The translations under genes and the position numbers were made by a program. A model generated the notes under the pieces. That model was given only the letters and a program-made list of their open reading frames with translations, was not told where the DNA came from and did no database searches. 64,000 nt of DNA from Cyprinodon diabolis (Eukaryota > Chordata > Actinopteri > Cyprinodontiformes > Cyprinodontidae), in contig CM060070.1 in assembly GCA_030533445.1 (NCBI GenBank), positions 30,280,501 to 30,344,500 of the forward strand, read 5' to 3'. This document shows, in pieces, positions 17,901-29,905 of this stretch; position 1 is the stretch's first letter, and the number at the start of each line of letters is the position of its first letter.

Positions 17901-18049
17901 AAGTAGGGCGTCTTATATCGCAGCACAATGGGGGAGTTTTCTTCAATGACTGTCGGACAGTGGTCTATGGTGGCTGACAGGTCGTGCACCAAGATGTTCT
18001 CTCGTTTGATTCGCGACTTGTTGCAGGCTATGCTCTGAATGCAGCCCAT
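14913..18049 (-). CDS. fam78b: FAM78B-like protein, complete, 262 aa
   Basis: Conserved vertebrate protein of unknown function. Two coding exons on the - strand: 18049-17784 (266 nt) and 15435-14913 (523 nt). The donor is GTGAGT, the acceptor CTGCAG, and the codon ATG at the junction is split 2+1. The protein begins MGCIQSIACNKSRIKRENIL and includes LRYKTPYF, VMPPIPRNETWVVGWIQAC, YPWYGNTTETVTIVGP, SMNDNFYPSVTWAVPVSES, IKRDQSFTTWLVALNTTSKE and the C-terminus QVLMWRPRRGPPLVVIPPK. Family length is about 260 residues, so it is complete. FAM78B rather than FAM78A is chosen for RENILVHD, RYKTPYFKA and the PPK ending. The start MGCIQS fits an N-myristoylation signal (Gly2, Ser6) with Cys3 next to it; this lipidation is inferred. 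The window frame continues upstream of MGCIQS in 5' UTR but has no competing conserved start. Confidence 0.93.
15436..17783 (-). other. fam78b intron
   Basis: 2.3-kb intron. 16600-17110 contains GGCCCACAGCATGACAGATC and related phrases that look like a worn Tc1-type repeat (low certainty). The remainder holds nothing I can name. Confidence 0.55.
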
Positions 18050-18840
18050 GACTGTGCAGGAGAAGGAGAACCTCACAGGCCCGGGGAAGCGCGCACCTTG
18101 CTGGGACTCGACCAGTACCAACACTATGAGGCCGTACATCAGATGAGACTGGGAGGCAGAGGTGTGTGTCACCACGCTGGAGGTATTAGAATAAGGATTA
18201 CATTGACTTTCTGACTCTCGGAGGCTCCAAATCAGAAGGGTTGAACACTTTTAGAGAATAACTCTTAGTCTCTGTACCCTTTCCTTGAGGATTTGCTTCA
18301 TCAACCCCAGTCCGCAACATTTGATCCTGGTCCCCGGAGCTGTCATGTCATAAGAGGGCTTTGGGGAGCGACTGGAAGCTGGGCGCCGGCTGAGAGACCC
18401 GGTGATCGGGCGGCAGCAGCTGTGTTGGCGACTGCGGCTTCGGGCATGAGAAGATGAAGCAGCTGGACAGAACCCGAGCGATGGTGTCAGTGGATTCCGT
18501 CATGCCTTTCGACCCGAAGCAAAGCAGACCAGGCGAAATGAGCGTTATCCGTGAAGCACCCGAACATCCGCGATACAAGATGATAAAAACGAATCTGCTT
18601 CCTGTGTAAAGGCTTCCTATGGATGGATAAAAAGATGTCATGCAGAGTAAAAACGGAAGGAACCCGGTGTGATGGTGCTGAGCAGCTTCCCCTGCATCCT
18701 GGACCGATGGAAGGGCTGAGAGGCGCTGTTCACCCTGCGTGGTGCTGAAACTGCTGCCTGGACCAATGAACTGCAGGGGAAGACTCGAGGCGTAGGAGTC
18801 TACACTCTAGTAGACCTGCGACCTGGTTCCTCCATATTGG
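18050..18840 (-). promoter_or_regulatory. fam78b 5' UTR / CpG-rich promoter region
   Basis: Upstream of the fam78b ATG on the - strand. 18050-18130 and 18300-18560 are clearly richer in G+C and CpG (GGGCGCCGGC, ATCGGGCGGC, CCCGAAGC) than the surrounding AT-rich DNA. I infer the transcription start lies here; no TATA box is evident. Confidence 0.5.
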
Positions 18841-19084
18841 AATAATGCTTTCTAATCCTGCAACAATAAAATTCAAGCCCCCAGTGGATGAGGCGAAGAC
18901 TACACCAATCTAGGCGGTGCCCTGTGGGTTCCATATGGGGTGCTGTGATTCAGTGCTGTGTGGCTGAATCAATCCTGCTCAAAACTTCATGTAAATAAAA
19001 CAGTTTCAATGTACTTTTCTAAATCCAACAATGCAAATCATGTCAAAGATATTTATGTGACAGGGGGGGGGGGGGGGTTTAAAA

Positions 19085-20070
19085 TCCCAGATCAAAAAGG
19101 TGTGCAATAGATTCAAATTCAATATGACGAATTTCCGTATCATAAGATCAAACTTGTCACTCCACGCAGCTAAAAAGTTCATGTACAGTATGGTTCGGTA
19201 CCAGATCACCTACTGTCTTACAACATGGTCACAGGCAAATAAAGCAACACTAAAACCTTTAGAATCTCTTTACAAACAGACAATAAAAATATCACCATTG
19301 TGCCATTTTACTAAAACATAAGCTTTTAGGCTGGGAAATGTCATCAAACATGCAAACCTCTGTCTGTTTTACAGAATAATTCATGGTCTTTCATCTTCTC
19401 CACTCAGTCAGTTTGTAAAGAACAGAGACACACTGACAGTAACACGAGTGACGGCTAGATGAGACTGTGTTGTTCCTCTGCGTAAAAGTGCTTTTAGTCA
19501 AAGAGCCTTTGCAGTCACAGCATCTCAGGAATGGAACTCTGTCCCTCAGAACATCAGAGAGCTTACAACTTACACTCTTTTCAAAAAGCATCTCAAAAAC
19601 TGGCTCATAACACATCAGTCATGTCAGCATTAGTTGAATGTCTATCATTAACAAACCATGCTGCCACTTGTGTCTCTGCTGTGTGTATGTATATATGTAT
19701 GCGTATTTGTACATATGTATATGTATTTATGTATGTATGTGTATATATACATGTATATAGTTTAATTATTTTTATTTAAATGTTTTATTCTATTTTATTA
19801 ACCTAAAATATGTACTCCAGCAAACATGTATTCTGTATATTTAAACCAGTTTTGAAGAGTTATAGCTTTTTTTTATTTCTTTTTATGTTTGTCTTTTTTA
19901 TTGTAAAATGCTTACCATTTTTTTTTTAATGTTTTTTTTTTTTAGTTAGAAAATTTTAAGATCTGTCCAGGGACAACAGATAAAAATAGCCTTTTGGATA
20001 ATTCTGGTGCATTTGCAGGAATGCTTATTAATGTACACTGTCCCTGTTAAATAAATAAATTAATTACTTA
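19085..20070 (+). mobile_element. LINE fragment: reverse-transcriptase end plus 3' UTR
   Basis: Degraded + strand coding pieces include FRIIRSNLSLHAAKKFMYSM, YCLTTWSQANKATLKPLESL and YKQTIKIS, typical of the region after the RT domain in fish non-LTR elements; frameshifts and stops follow. The 3' end (about 19965-20060) contains CTGTCCAGGGACAACAGATA and TGTACACTGTCCCTGTTAAA and finishes in AATAAATAAAT-type repeats, a standard LINE tail. A run of about 14 Gs lies just upstream at 19063-19077. Confidence 0.75.
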
Positions 20071-20088
20071 TTTTATTACTTATTACTT

Positions 20089-20511
20089 AAAAATAGGAGC
20101 AATACTTATGGTTATTTAGCGTGTTTTAAGAGAAAAATAAGTTGTTGTTTTTTTTTGTCCAAGTAATTTTTTTACAGTGTCATTCATTCATTTATATAAA
20201 TCTTTCTTTGTTAAATAAACATTCAGTTTCGAGCTAAATATTTAGTCTGCAAATTAAATATTTAGTTTGGAGCAAAATATTTAGTTTGCAAATTAAATAT
20301 TTAGTTTGTTAAATAAATATTTAGCTTCAAACTAAATATTTAATTTGCAAACTAAATATTTTTCTCCAACCTAAATATTTATTTATTTAACAAAGTAATA
20401 TTTTTTAAATAAGTGAAAGACACACTGGAACAATGACTTGGAAAGAAATAACCCCCTTATTATTTTTTTTAAAAACACACTAAATACCCCAAAATATTTC
20501 TCCTAATTTTT
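20089..20511. mobile_element. Foldback (MITE-like) element
   Basis: The ends are inverted copies: left AAAAATAGGAGCAATACTTA..., right (reverse complement) AAAAATTAGGAGAAATATTT.... Inverted similarity continues inward (left TTACTTGGAC near 20160, right GTCCAAGT-like TGACTTGGAA near 20435; left CAGTGTCATTCATTC, right GAAAGACACACTGG). The centre is repeated AAATATTTAGTTTGC motifs in both orientations. No coding capacity. It sits directly behind the LINE tail. Confidence 0.7.
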
Positions 20512-22380
20512 GACTGCTTAACTTTACAAACAGCACCCTATAGTTCCAGCTTTTAACATGTTTACATTTTTCTTTAAAAAAAAGAAAAAAAGAGATGTGA
20601 TATTCACATATGCAAGTTTTATTATATTATTTTAAAACAGATTTTTAATGTAGCCTAAACTGAACGATAGATCACTGCAAGCAACTGCTAGTGCACTTGA
20701 GTTTCAAAATAATTCCTATCATGGAAATGAATTACATTCCCCCGGTATTTAATCAATATCTTCCTTCATGTATTTGTACATACTCAGCAAATAAGTAGAA
20801 ATTCAAAAAAAAAATAAAAATAAAACCCCCCAAACAACAAAAAGAATTCACTAATATCGGGCTAAAGTTGCACCCTGTTAGTCTTTCCTGTAATCATGTT
20901 TGATGTATCATGATTCTACCACCACTGTGCATGGCCCTAGTGAAGCTATAGGAAACTATACCAACATTGAGGATGTTCTAATAAAACTATAATAATAAAG
21001 AAAGTCTTTTATGTGTTAAGCCTATAAGATTCCTTTCTTTCCATTTTGGTAACACGGCTCTGTCTAATCTGCCTCTATCTTAGGGCAACTTCACTTTTTT
21101 GTAAGCCTGATAGCAGCTGTTTTAGACCAATACTACACAAATGTTCAGCTCCCAGCTGATTAAAGAATATTTGCATTTTAACTGTTGTTTGTTAAGATTG
21201 AAAAATACTTATATGAAGCCATGAAACATCAACATGAACGGCCAAAATCCCTTTGTTGACAGAACAGCATGGTCTTAAGATGTTACACTGCAAATCCATA
21301 AGAACATAAGAAATACTTCAACATTTTATCAACTGTTGAAGACACTAACTTTCACGCCAGCTACATGCTTGGCTGTTTTTGTGGGAAAAAAACCAAAAGA
21401 AATCAAGAGGATTTGTGAAAATAAGTCTAATTTCTTTGAGCTTAGATCTTTCATCACAGGTTTCAGGCATTGGTAAAGACTCCATGCAGCACAGCTGTAA
21501 AGCAGTTTGCATTTTCAGTTTTTAAAGTAGGCCTACATGTTTACATTTATATAGGAAAATGCTGATATGCTCGTTTCTTTCTTTTTAAAGCCTTATATAA
21601 GTTTTCCTGACTTTCTGTATATGGATAAGTTGAACAGGTTTCCCCCATATCTTGGTTTGAAGTGGAATGTGTGTTGCTTCTTAATGCATTTACATATGAA
21701 AAGAGTTTGGGGTTTTACTCACTTTTTAAAACAACTGCTATCATTTTTAGCACACCTTCAAATCTAGCATCACGGTGTGCAGAGTCACTGGAGTTCCAGC
21801 AGTTTCCAGTTCATTGCAGCTATGAGCTGCTGTGATTTGTTTCTTCCTATGACTCATTGGGTCTTCAATGCCTTTGCAAACCTTTATATTTAAAGCCAAT
21901 TCTTTGAACTGATGATTTGCAGTTCCACAGTAATGGCACAACGTAGACTTTTCAAGCAATGCAGATATATATTTTTTCTTCCCAGATTTTTTCTGGGTTT
22001 GTGGGGTATGTTGTTCTGAGTGTATACCATTGTTTTTTAAGTGTTTGGCGCATCCCGTATATTAAACCTGCAGCCATTTTGGAATTGTAAACCATGTATA
22101 TTTTTTTATTAGGCCCATCTGTTTTCCGTCATGAGATCACAACACACATACATTTCCCCCTAAAATTGTATTATGTCATTTTTAATTAAGAAAAAAAATG
22201 CTTCTGTTTTTGTTACAAATTATGTTTCACTTCCATATAAAAGTATAAAGAGAAATAGTATTTTAAAATTTTTATACTATTTAGCATACTTTTAACAACA
22301 CTGGGATCTGATTAAACTTAATAACTTATATTTCTTCAACGTTTGACTAAATAACGAGGGGGGAAATAGCTCCATGCTTT
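20512..22380. other. Intergenic DNA
   Basis: AT-rich sequence between the foldback element and the rex1bd promoter. No gene or nameable repeat seen. Confidence 0.6.
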
Positions 22381-22558
22381 TATTTTGAAGGTCAATTGTT
22401 TACATCCGTCTCTATAAAAAAACTTCCGGGTCACTCAGAACACATCGTGCTGATTCACAAAATAGCAGATAAAATAAACTTGCTGCGTTTGTACGTGTAG
22501 ACATGTTATTATTATTAAAAGGTTAGATCAGATTGACGGTGTCTTACTATAGAACGAC
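22381..22558 (+). promoter_or_regulatory. rex1bd promoter and 5' UTR
   Basis: CTTCCGGG at 22423-22430 is an ETS-factor site of the kind found at housekeeping promoters, about 130 bp upstream of the start codon. Transcription probably starts between this site and 22558. An in-frame TAG occurs 9 bases before the ATG, which fixes the start. Confidence 0.55.
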
Positions 22559-25500
22559 ATGGTAAGAGGCTAACAAATTCGTTAACCATTTAAAGCTAGC
22601 TAAGCTAATATTAAGCTAATGTTGTTCTACCTTTGGTTAACCCCTAATTTGAACAATATAGAAAATTTTGAAAAATATTTCTAGATTTGTTTTAAGCCAT
22701 TCATTTTTCAACTATTTTTGCCGTTGCTTTCTATGTTGGTTGTTAACAGATGTCTTTCCCCCCCCAGAACACCTGTTTTGTTGTATTTTGTTGTTAACTT
22801 TTTGTATCCATCAGGTACCAGCAGACTTGAAGGCTCTGATCCAGAGGTTTTACCAGCTTCAGTTAGAGCGGGTAGAAACTTATCGACTCTTTGAAGAGTG
22901 AGTTTGAACTTTAAATTTATGCTTTGACTGCATAAACACACAAACACAGATACTGATCTTCCAAGATTCAGAGTAAGGAGCAATAAATTATCTGGTTAAG
23001 AATCTACTTGGAATCTAGCTCTGCATAATGGAAGTGCTGCAGACCATCTGCATTGAATTAGATGGATATTTGTGAGTGACATATGGAACACATGGAAAAC
23101 AAATTTTCCAGAAATTCACTTTAATACAAAATAACCTACTTTGCTGAGTAAAATAAGTATCTTAAACATAAACCTGTCCTGCTTAACTTAAAACTGTAAA
23201 AATGAATATAAAACAATTAAATGGATGGTGCACATTTTTGGTGCAAAAGCAAAATTGTGCAAAATTGTGCAAACTTGTAAATATATTTGTGCCTTAAATG
23301 CCGTGACTGTAAAACAGAAAAAAAAAAACCATTAGCTTAATGCCACATTATATGGCGATAGCTTACTATTTCCAATTGTATTTCCTCTGAGTTCCTGCAA
23401 ACTGACAATAAGCTCAACTTAAATTAATTCAGTGGAAAAAATTTTCCGCACATTAGTCCATTTGTTCTTCATTAAAAAGAAAATCCCACAAAACCAGTGG
23501 AAGAAGGGATGCTGAGGACAAAGGGCACAGCAGCTTGGATGTTGGGAAGGTCGGCTGCCTGAAGAACCTCCATCCACCTCTCTGCTTTTCCTTTGGACTG
23601 CCAGGATTCCTTTTCCTGAGTGAGGTGCTCCAGAAGACTGTTTGCGGTTACACATTCTTTAGCACATAAATTACTCGATTCGTCCCCCATACTCCTCTGG
23701 TGTCTCCTCCAATGGGATGAGGGCATTCTGGATAGTTGCATATATGTTGTCAGCTCATTGGTCATAACGCAGGACAGAGCATTTTCCATTAGCTTTTTAC
23801 TGACTATTTTTTTACTCTTGCAGTAATAAGAGAAAAAGTGTGTTCCTTTTCCACTGAAAACGGGACAGGTACTTCTATTTCTAAATGGAGAACAATTCAG
23901 TTTTTTCACGGGACTGTTGCCAACCCTAATGGTATCAGACCATAGACGTTAATACGGATTAATGACTGAGGAACAGAGGTCTGATTCATCAGGTTAGCAT
24001 AAATCAGGACAGAAACTTAGATATATCACTTTATCACTATATCAGAAATAAATAAGGATAGTTAGCATTTCATGGTATACAAAGGATTTGATATATATTT
24101 AGCTTACCTTATTTCCCTCACAGGTCTTAAACATAATCAACATTTATTAACTATCTGCCTGAAGCAAAATTAAGGAACAAAATAGTTAGTTGGTTTTTTA
24201 ATTAAATACTATGTGATCTTTGATAAATTAAACCCCAGATCCATTATAAGAACATGGATGGGATGCCGTCTAGGCGAGATTTGAAAGAAAGAGTAAAAAG
24301 GTAAAATTTTCTTTGAATCTTTTTTAAATACAAATATCTCTGAGACATCCAGTTTATGATGATACTGTGTCTGGTCCCAAATGATTTGGTCATGCCCCCC
24401 CCCCCAGGATTTTAACTTATGTTATGATGGGCTTATTTGCAGCCTTTCTTAACTTCCATTAAATAATTTTTAGTGTTGCAGAAGGTTAAACTAAAACTAC
24501 ATAAGTCTATATTTTCTTGTCAAATTGAACTTGAAGACAGTTAGCAGAGGCACACAGTTTGATTTGTATTGATTTAGCTTTTCTTTTTTTCTTTGGTGGC
24601 TGCTATACTGTTCAGAGGACACGAGGCCTACTTGAGGACTGGGCCCCAATATGACTTTGAGCACTATAAGCAGTTGGTGCATGAGATAACGCAAGCCTTC
24701 AGCGGCATTTCTAAGGAAGTTCTGGAGATCAAGGGGAGGCTTCATGGAGAGTTTGACCGAGCCGACCTTTCTGAGCACATCGACAAACTACAGAGCAAAG
24801 AGAAGCAGAAGCTGGAACTGGTGGGTAATCATCACAGTTTTACACAGAAAAACAGACACATCCACACATTGCCTAAACTCTTACCTGTGCAGACAATGTC
24901 TTGCAATGTTACTTTTTGTGATTTTGCCTTAGTAATTCCATGTCTTGTGGTCAAACACTTGGATTTCAATTCAACTGCTGTTTCAGGGTTTTTATGCTAA
25001 GCAGAACATGGCCTTTTCATTAAAGGACTGGTTACTCTGTAGGTGATGATGATACCAGCTTCATCTGCAATCTTCTTAAGGTTGCTGTCTTTTCTGCTGG
25101 GTTCTTTCAACTGCTTCTCACAAAAACTCAAACACCTTCCTGAAAGATTTGAGGATTTGACATGGCTACAAGGTCTGAACTTATGTGCAGCTAGTGGACC
25201 AGTTATTTCTCTCACTCATTATTCTGGCATTTACCAAATAACCATTTGTATTATTGTAATGGACCTAAAACTGTAAAGGTTTAATCTGGTTTAATTTCAG
25301 AAAATGAAATAAGCTCTAGTATTAGTTTTTATACCATTATTTCCTGCTTCTCATTTTGTTTTTATCTTCTCAACATTCCCATTTTCTGCATCTTCTCTGG
25401 AGAAGGGATGATAGAATTACTTTGTTAATCCTTTGCGGGAAATTCTTTTCTTGCAGTGCAACCGTTTACAGCAGAGAGAAAAATAACATTTGGAGTAAAA

Positions 25501-26082
25501 TAAATAAATAAAATTACACCCTTCACATATAGTGTAAAATGAGATATAAGAATAAAATAAGTATCACAGTAAATGCAATCAGCAGTATTTACAATTTACA
25601 ATGCTGCTCAGTAATTAAATCACTATTATTGCACATGACTGTTACTGCACATTGTGAGGTAATAATATAAATAAGCATTGAAATGAAATGACTGTCAGAG
25701 AGATAAGTTCTGATATATATTTCCTTCTGTGAAATCATGTCCTGACTGTTTCCTCTGGACAGACGGCCAAGCTGCAGCTGGCCAAGCAGCAGGCCCAGGA
25801 TCACCCAGAAGATGAAGGCTATCGAGAAAGAGTTCAAGAGATCAGGCACGAGTAAGGAACATCATCACTACTATTTCATTGATGAATTAGCTCATTGACC
25901 TCTTGTCTCAGTTATTTTAATCTGATAAAACACTTTTAGTTTATTTAATAAAATAATTGTGTAGATAACTGTAGTTATAAAGATCGTCTTTGCTTTTATC
26001 TTTGGACAGAATTATAAAGAACAAACAGGTTCTGAGTGAGATCATGCAGGACTTCAAATACGATTCAGAAGATTCTGATTGA
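22559..26082 (+). CDS. rex1bd: REX1-B domain protein, complete, 150 aa
   Basis: Small helical protein of the 'required for excision 1-B' (DNA repair REX1-B) family; its molecular role in vertebrates is poorly known, the name coming from an algal repair gene. Five exons: 22559-22561 (ATG only), 22815-22897, 24616-24820, 25763-25851, 26010-26082 (TGA). Every junction is GT..AG and the frame closes exactly (453 nt). The protein starts MVPADLKALIQRFYQLQLER and contains YLRTGPQYDFEHYKQLVHEI, EVLEIKGRL, DLSEHIDKLQSKEKQKLELT, AKLQLAKQQAQDHPEDEGYR and ends FKYDSEDSD. Heptad-like leucines in the second half suggest a coiled coil. This matches human REX1BD (C19orf60) along its length. The gene is head-to-head with fam78b and tail-to-tail with crlf1, the latter as in human 19p13.11. 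Confidence 0.93.
23419..23909 (-). pseudogene. Broken hAT-type transposase C-terminus in rex1bd intron
   Basis: A 145-codon - strand frame contains KLMENALSCVMTNELTTYMQ, RQ/SMGDESSNLCAKECVTAN and AADLPNIQAAVPFVLSIPSS, after which the frame is lost. A second frame (23419-23655) continues with FLMKNKWTNVRKIFSTELI. Together these resemble the C-terminal dimerisation block of hAT-family transposase-derived proteins (I-P-x-S-N-A..., then x-M-K-x-K-W-T). The frameshift and missing N-terminus make it a dead fragment. No terminal repeats were identified. Confidence 0.55.
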
Positions 26083-26425
26083 CAGCCGACTGCCTGCACT
26101 ATCAGCCGTCTCACATGACAAGGCCACGGATCTGCCTTCGCCCCTGCGCTGCTTCCATCTCCAAGCTCTCGTCAGCTCTTATTGATCGGCCTGGGGCCCC
26201 ACCCCGCTCACTGCAGCAGTCTGATTCCACCCAGGGGGCCGCTGCCTTTCCCTGTTTTAATATGTGAATTGGTTTGTTGGTTTTGATGCATTAAGCTAAG
26301 AAGAATTTTTATAATCTGATGAAATGTTTGTAGAAACACCAAATGAAATAATTACAGAAGCTTGTCCAACGACTTAATTTATCTTTTTTTTGTTATTTTT
26401 AATAAAAAGACTACAAAAGCAATAT
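26083..26425 (+). other. rex1bd 3' UTR with poly(A) signal
   Basis: From the TGA stop to AATAAA at 26401-26406. A 62-codon open frame overlapping the stop (26079-26267) lies in the UTR and is not accepted as coding. Confidence 0.75.
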
Positions 26426-27865
26426 TTAAACTTTTTGTGGCTGCAATATTACGGTAAAAAAGCTTAGCGTTTACTTAAATAGGCAGCTACAAAGTATGAG
26501 TGCTCACAATGTTTGAAACAGGGATTCTGGTTCCTACAGGGAGGCTAAATTACTGATGCTTAATGAATATGTGGATGTATGTTTGAGGAGTTTTGATTAA
26601 TGTTGATAATTTTTGTTCAGCCTATTCCCTTTTATACTGAACAATATGTGATCTGATAATTATGTAAAACATTTCTACCTTAGGGTGTTTCACACATTTG
26701 GAGAATAGATTATAACTGGAATGATCAGAAAATCCTCTTATTGACATCGTTTTACATTATTTCTTTTAAAAAATAAAATAAAAGGCTCTCTAATGTTCTT
26801 TTGTCACACTTTGTTTTTATAGCTTGGAAAAAAAAGTTATTTCAATAAATGTGTAAGAAAAAGGAAACAAAACACCTTAAGACTTGAATGGTTTCTTAAG
26901 GAGAATGCAATCTCAACTAACCTGATGGAGAGCGAAGAAACAATTCTCCCTGTTTATAATCGTCTGTAGGTGTCAGCTTTTTTTTTTTAAGGTTGAGAAT
27001 TTTCAGAAAAAATCTGAAGAATCAAGATATACCTTCAGTAGAGCCTGTCTACCAATATGAAGTAGTTAACAACACCTCATAAAATAAGTTGCTCAAATAA
27101 AAGGAATTCAATTAACAAAGGAGATATTGATTATTTTGCCTTGGTCAGTTTAGAGAAGCACTGGAAAGCCACCATTAGAACGACTCTATTAGTATGTTGT
27201 TGGTGGTGTGATGGTGTGCGGTTGCTTGGCTGCCTTAGGATCTGGAAAATAGACAATAACTGATGGAAGGCAAACTCTAAGTCCTGAAGAAGAATGTTTG
27301 CCCATCAGTTTGTGGCTTTAAGGTCAAGTATGCTTGGGTTACGCAGGACAGTGAACAAAATGAAATCAGTCAAAGTTATATCTAAATATATTTAAAAAAA
27401 AAGAAAACAAAAATCAAATGAACAATACACCTAAAAAATAGATCAGGCCAAAGTTCCTCCACATTGAAATAAAGAACCCATTACCCGTTAGAAAAGTCAC
27501 ACAATAAGTTATTCTTCATCAAAGGGCCAGTACTTTTTCACATTCATTTACACTGCTGCAGGCAGCTTTTCTCCATAAAGAATAATGAGGTCATAACTGT
27601 GTGAGATCATATTTCTCAGATATTAAAATGTGTTTAAGGATTTGACGGTGAACTATTAACTGAAAAAAAAGAAAAACTGTGAAGGAGCAAATTACCTTTT
27701 CACAGTAATATATCTGATCATGATTATACTAGATCATCTTTTGTTCTACAGTGTAATTTAATTTATCATAGAAAATTATCTTTTAAAAAAATCTATTCAC
27801 CAACAAAACCTGATTCAGAAATAAGCATTTACAGTCAAATTCCTTTAAAAGAAAAAAAAAGCAAG
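26426..27865. other. Intergenic DNA with a Tc1-like relic
   Basis: AT-rich. 27090-27640 contains GTGCGGTTGCTTGGCTGCCT, AGTCCTGAAGAAGAATGTTT and AGGGCCAGTACTTTTTCACA, phrases found in worn fish Tc1-type repeats. No other element recognised. Confidence 0.5.
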
Positions 27866-29416
27866 CTTGTAGCGACAGTGGAGAGGAAAACTCCCTTTTA
27901 AAAGGAAAAAACCTCCAGCAGAACCAGGCTCAGTGTGAGCGGCCATCTGTCGAGGCCGACTGGGGTTCAAGAAGACAGAAGCAGAGATACAAAATGCAAC
28001 TGTCAACCAGCTCCAGAGGCGGCCCCCTCCAGGAAAGACAGAGCCAGGAACATAGAGATTACATACAGTTAGTCATAGTAAGAGAAACAAGACTACACTG
28101 AGAAGCAGGTCAATCTCCAACATCTATAAACAAAGGTTTTGCTGGCTGCAGAACACAGCTGATATTTCTCTCCAGGATGATGTTACACTCAAACAGGAAC
28201 AGACCAGATGAAGCTACTATGAGAAAAAGCAGAGAGAGTATAAAGTTAGAGGTATAACTAACATATAATGCAGAATGGGAGAATAGAGATAGAATGAAGC
28301 AGAATGATGCAAAGGGGTCTCCAAGTCCTCTAGCAGTCTAAGCCTAAAGCAGCATAACTGTAAAGATAGTTCAGGATAACCTGAGCCACTCTAGCTATAA
28401 GCTTTATCAAAAAGGAATGTTTTAAGCCTTGACTTAAAAGTAGACAGGGTGTCTGCCTCACAGACTAAAACTGTTAGTTGGTTCCACAGGAAGGGGGGCT
28501 TAATAATTACAGGTATGGGGGAGGATTTTCTTTTTCCGGTTGGATCATCTAAATAAGTGGTCCTCCTAATTGTCAATCATTCTGGTGATATGTTTCCCTT
28601 ACTGGTGGTGAGTCTGACATAGTGGGAAAATTGCAAATCTTTTCGAAAGTAAGCTTGTATGAGCGATGCAAACAGCAACATTTAAACAGAGCGTGGACGA
28701 GGAGAAATTGGCTTGTGTATGCTCTCGCACGTGTTTAATAGTTGAGAGGGCAAGTTTTTTTTTAAAATTGGTGAAAATCCTCCTCTATACCTTTACAAAA
28801 ACTGCCTCCCATTCTACTTATAGAAATTCTAGGAACCATTAGCAAACCTGCAGATTGAAAGCAAAGTGCTCTGTTAGGGGTATAAGGAACAATCCCTCTC
28901 TGATATAAGATGGAGCCTGGCCATTTAAGGCTTTATATGTGAGAAGGAGGATTTTAAATTCTATTCTGGATTTCACATGAAGCCAATAAAGAGAGGCTAA
29001 AATAGTAGAAATATGATGTCCCTTTTAATTTTTATGTGAACTCTGGCTGCAGCATTTTGGATCAGCTGAAGGCTAGTATAGAAAAAATTACAATAGTCCA
29101 GCCTTGAAGTAACAAATGCATGGACTAGTTTCTCAGCACCACCTCTTGACAGGATATTTCTAATGTTTGCAATTATTGAGATGATAGATGGAAATTCTGG
29201 AAACCTTTTTGATATGGGATTTAATTGACAGGTCCTGATAAAAAATAACACCAAGAGTTTTTGCTTAATTATCTGACATCAATTGAATTCCATCCAAATG
29301 GAGTTACTGACTAATCAGCTTCTTTTTCAGAGACAGAACATAAAGTTTATAGTAATCCAAGTTTTTCATAACAGTGGAAATTAATCCAATAGTGTCTAAT
29401 AATAAGACCAAGTAAG
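27866..29416 (-). mobile_element. L2/Rex-like LINE, 5'-truncated
   Basis: The - strand encodes degraded pieces of the end of a non-LTR reverse transcriptase: NIRNILSRGGAEKLVHAFVT, SRLDYCNFFYTSLQLIQNAA (29000-29254) and further on PPFLWNQLTVLVCEADTLST, FKSRLKTFLFDKAYS (28391-28500). These are followed by a 3' UTR with phrases common in fish (CAGAACCAGGCTCAGTGTGA and AGCGACAGTGGAGAGGAAAA on the + strand). Frames are interrupted, so it is inactive. A second copy lies at 56300-57250. Confidence 0.8.
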
Positions 29417-29713
<297 letters not shown>

Positions 29714-29905
29714 CTTGGTCTAATTATTAGACACTATTGGATTCATTTCCACTGTTATGCTGATGATATTTGGCTATATCAGTCTATAAATCCCGAAGAA
29801 ACTAAACCATTACATAGATCACAGGCATGTCGTAAATACATAAAAACTTGGATTACTATAAACTTTATGTTCTGTCTCTGAAAAAGAAGCTGATTAGTCA
29901 GTAAC
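29714..29905 (+). mobile_element. Inverted LINE fragment carrying the RT YADD motif
   Basis: This is the reverse complement of 29303-29416 with about 80-85 extra bases (about 29760-29842). The extra part translates on the + strand as [18 protein letters not shown], the catalytic YADD box of a LINE reverse transcriptase. So the two arms are the same LINE region in opposite directions and the left arm has lost the catalytic segment. Confidence 0.8.
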
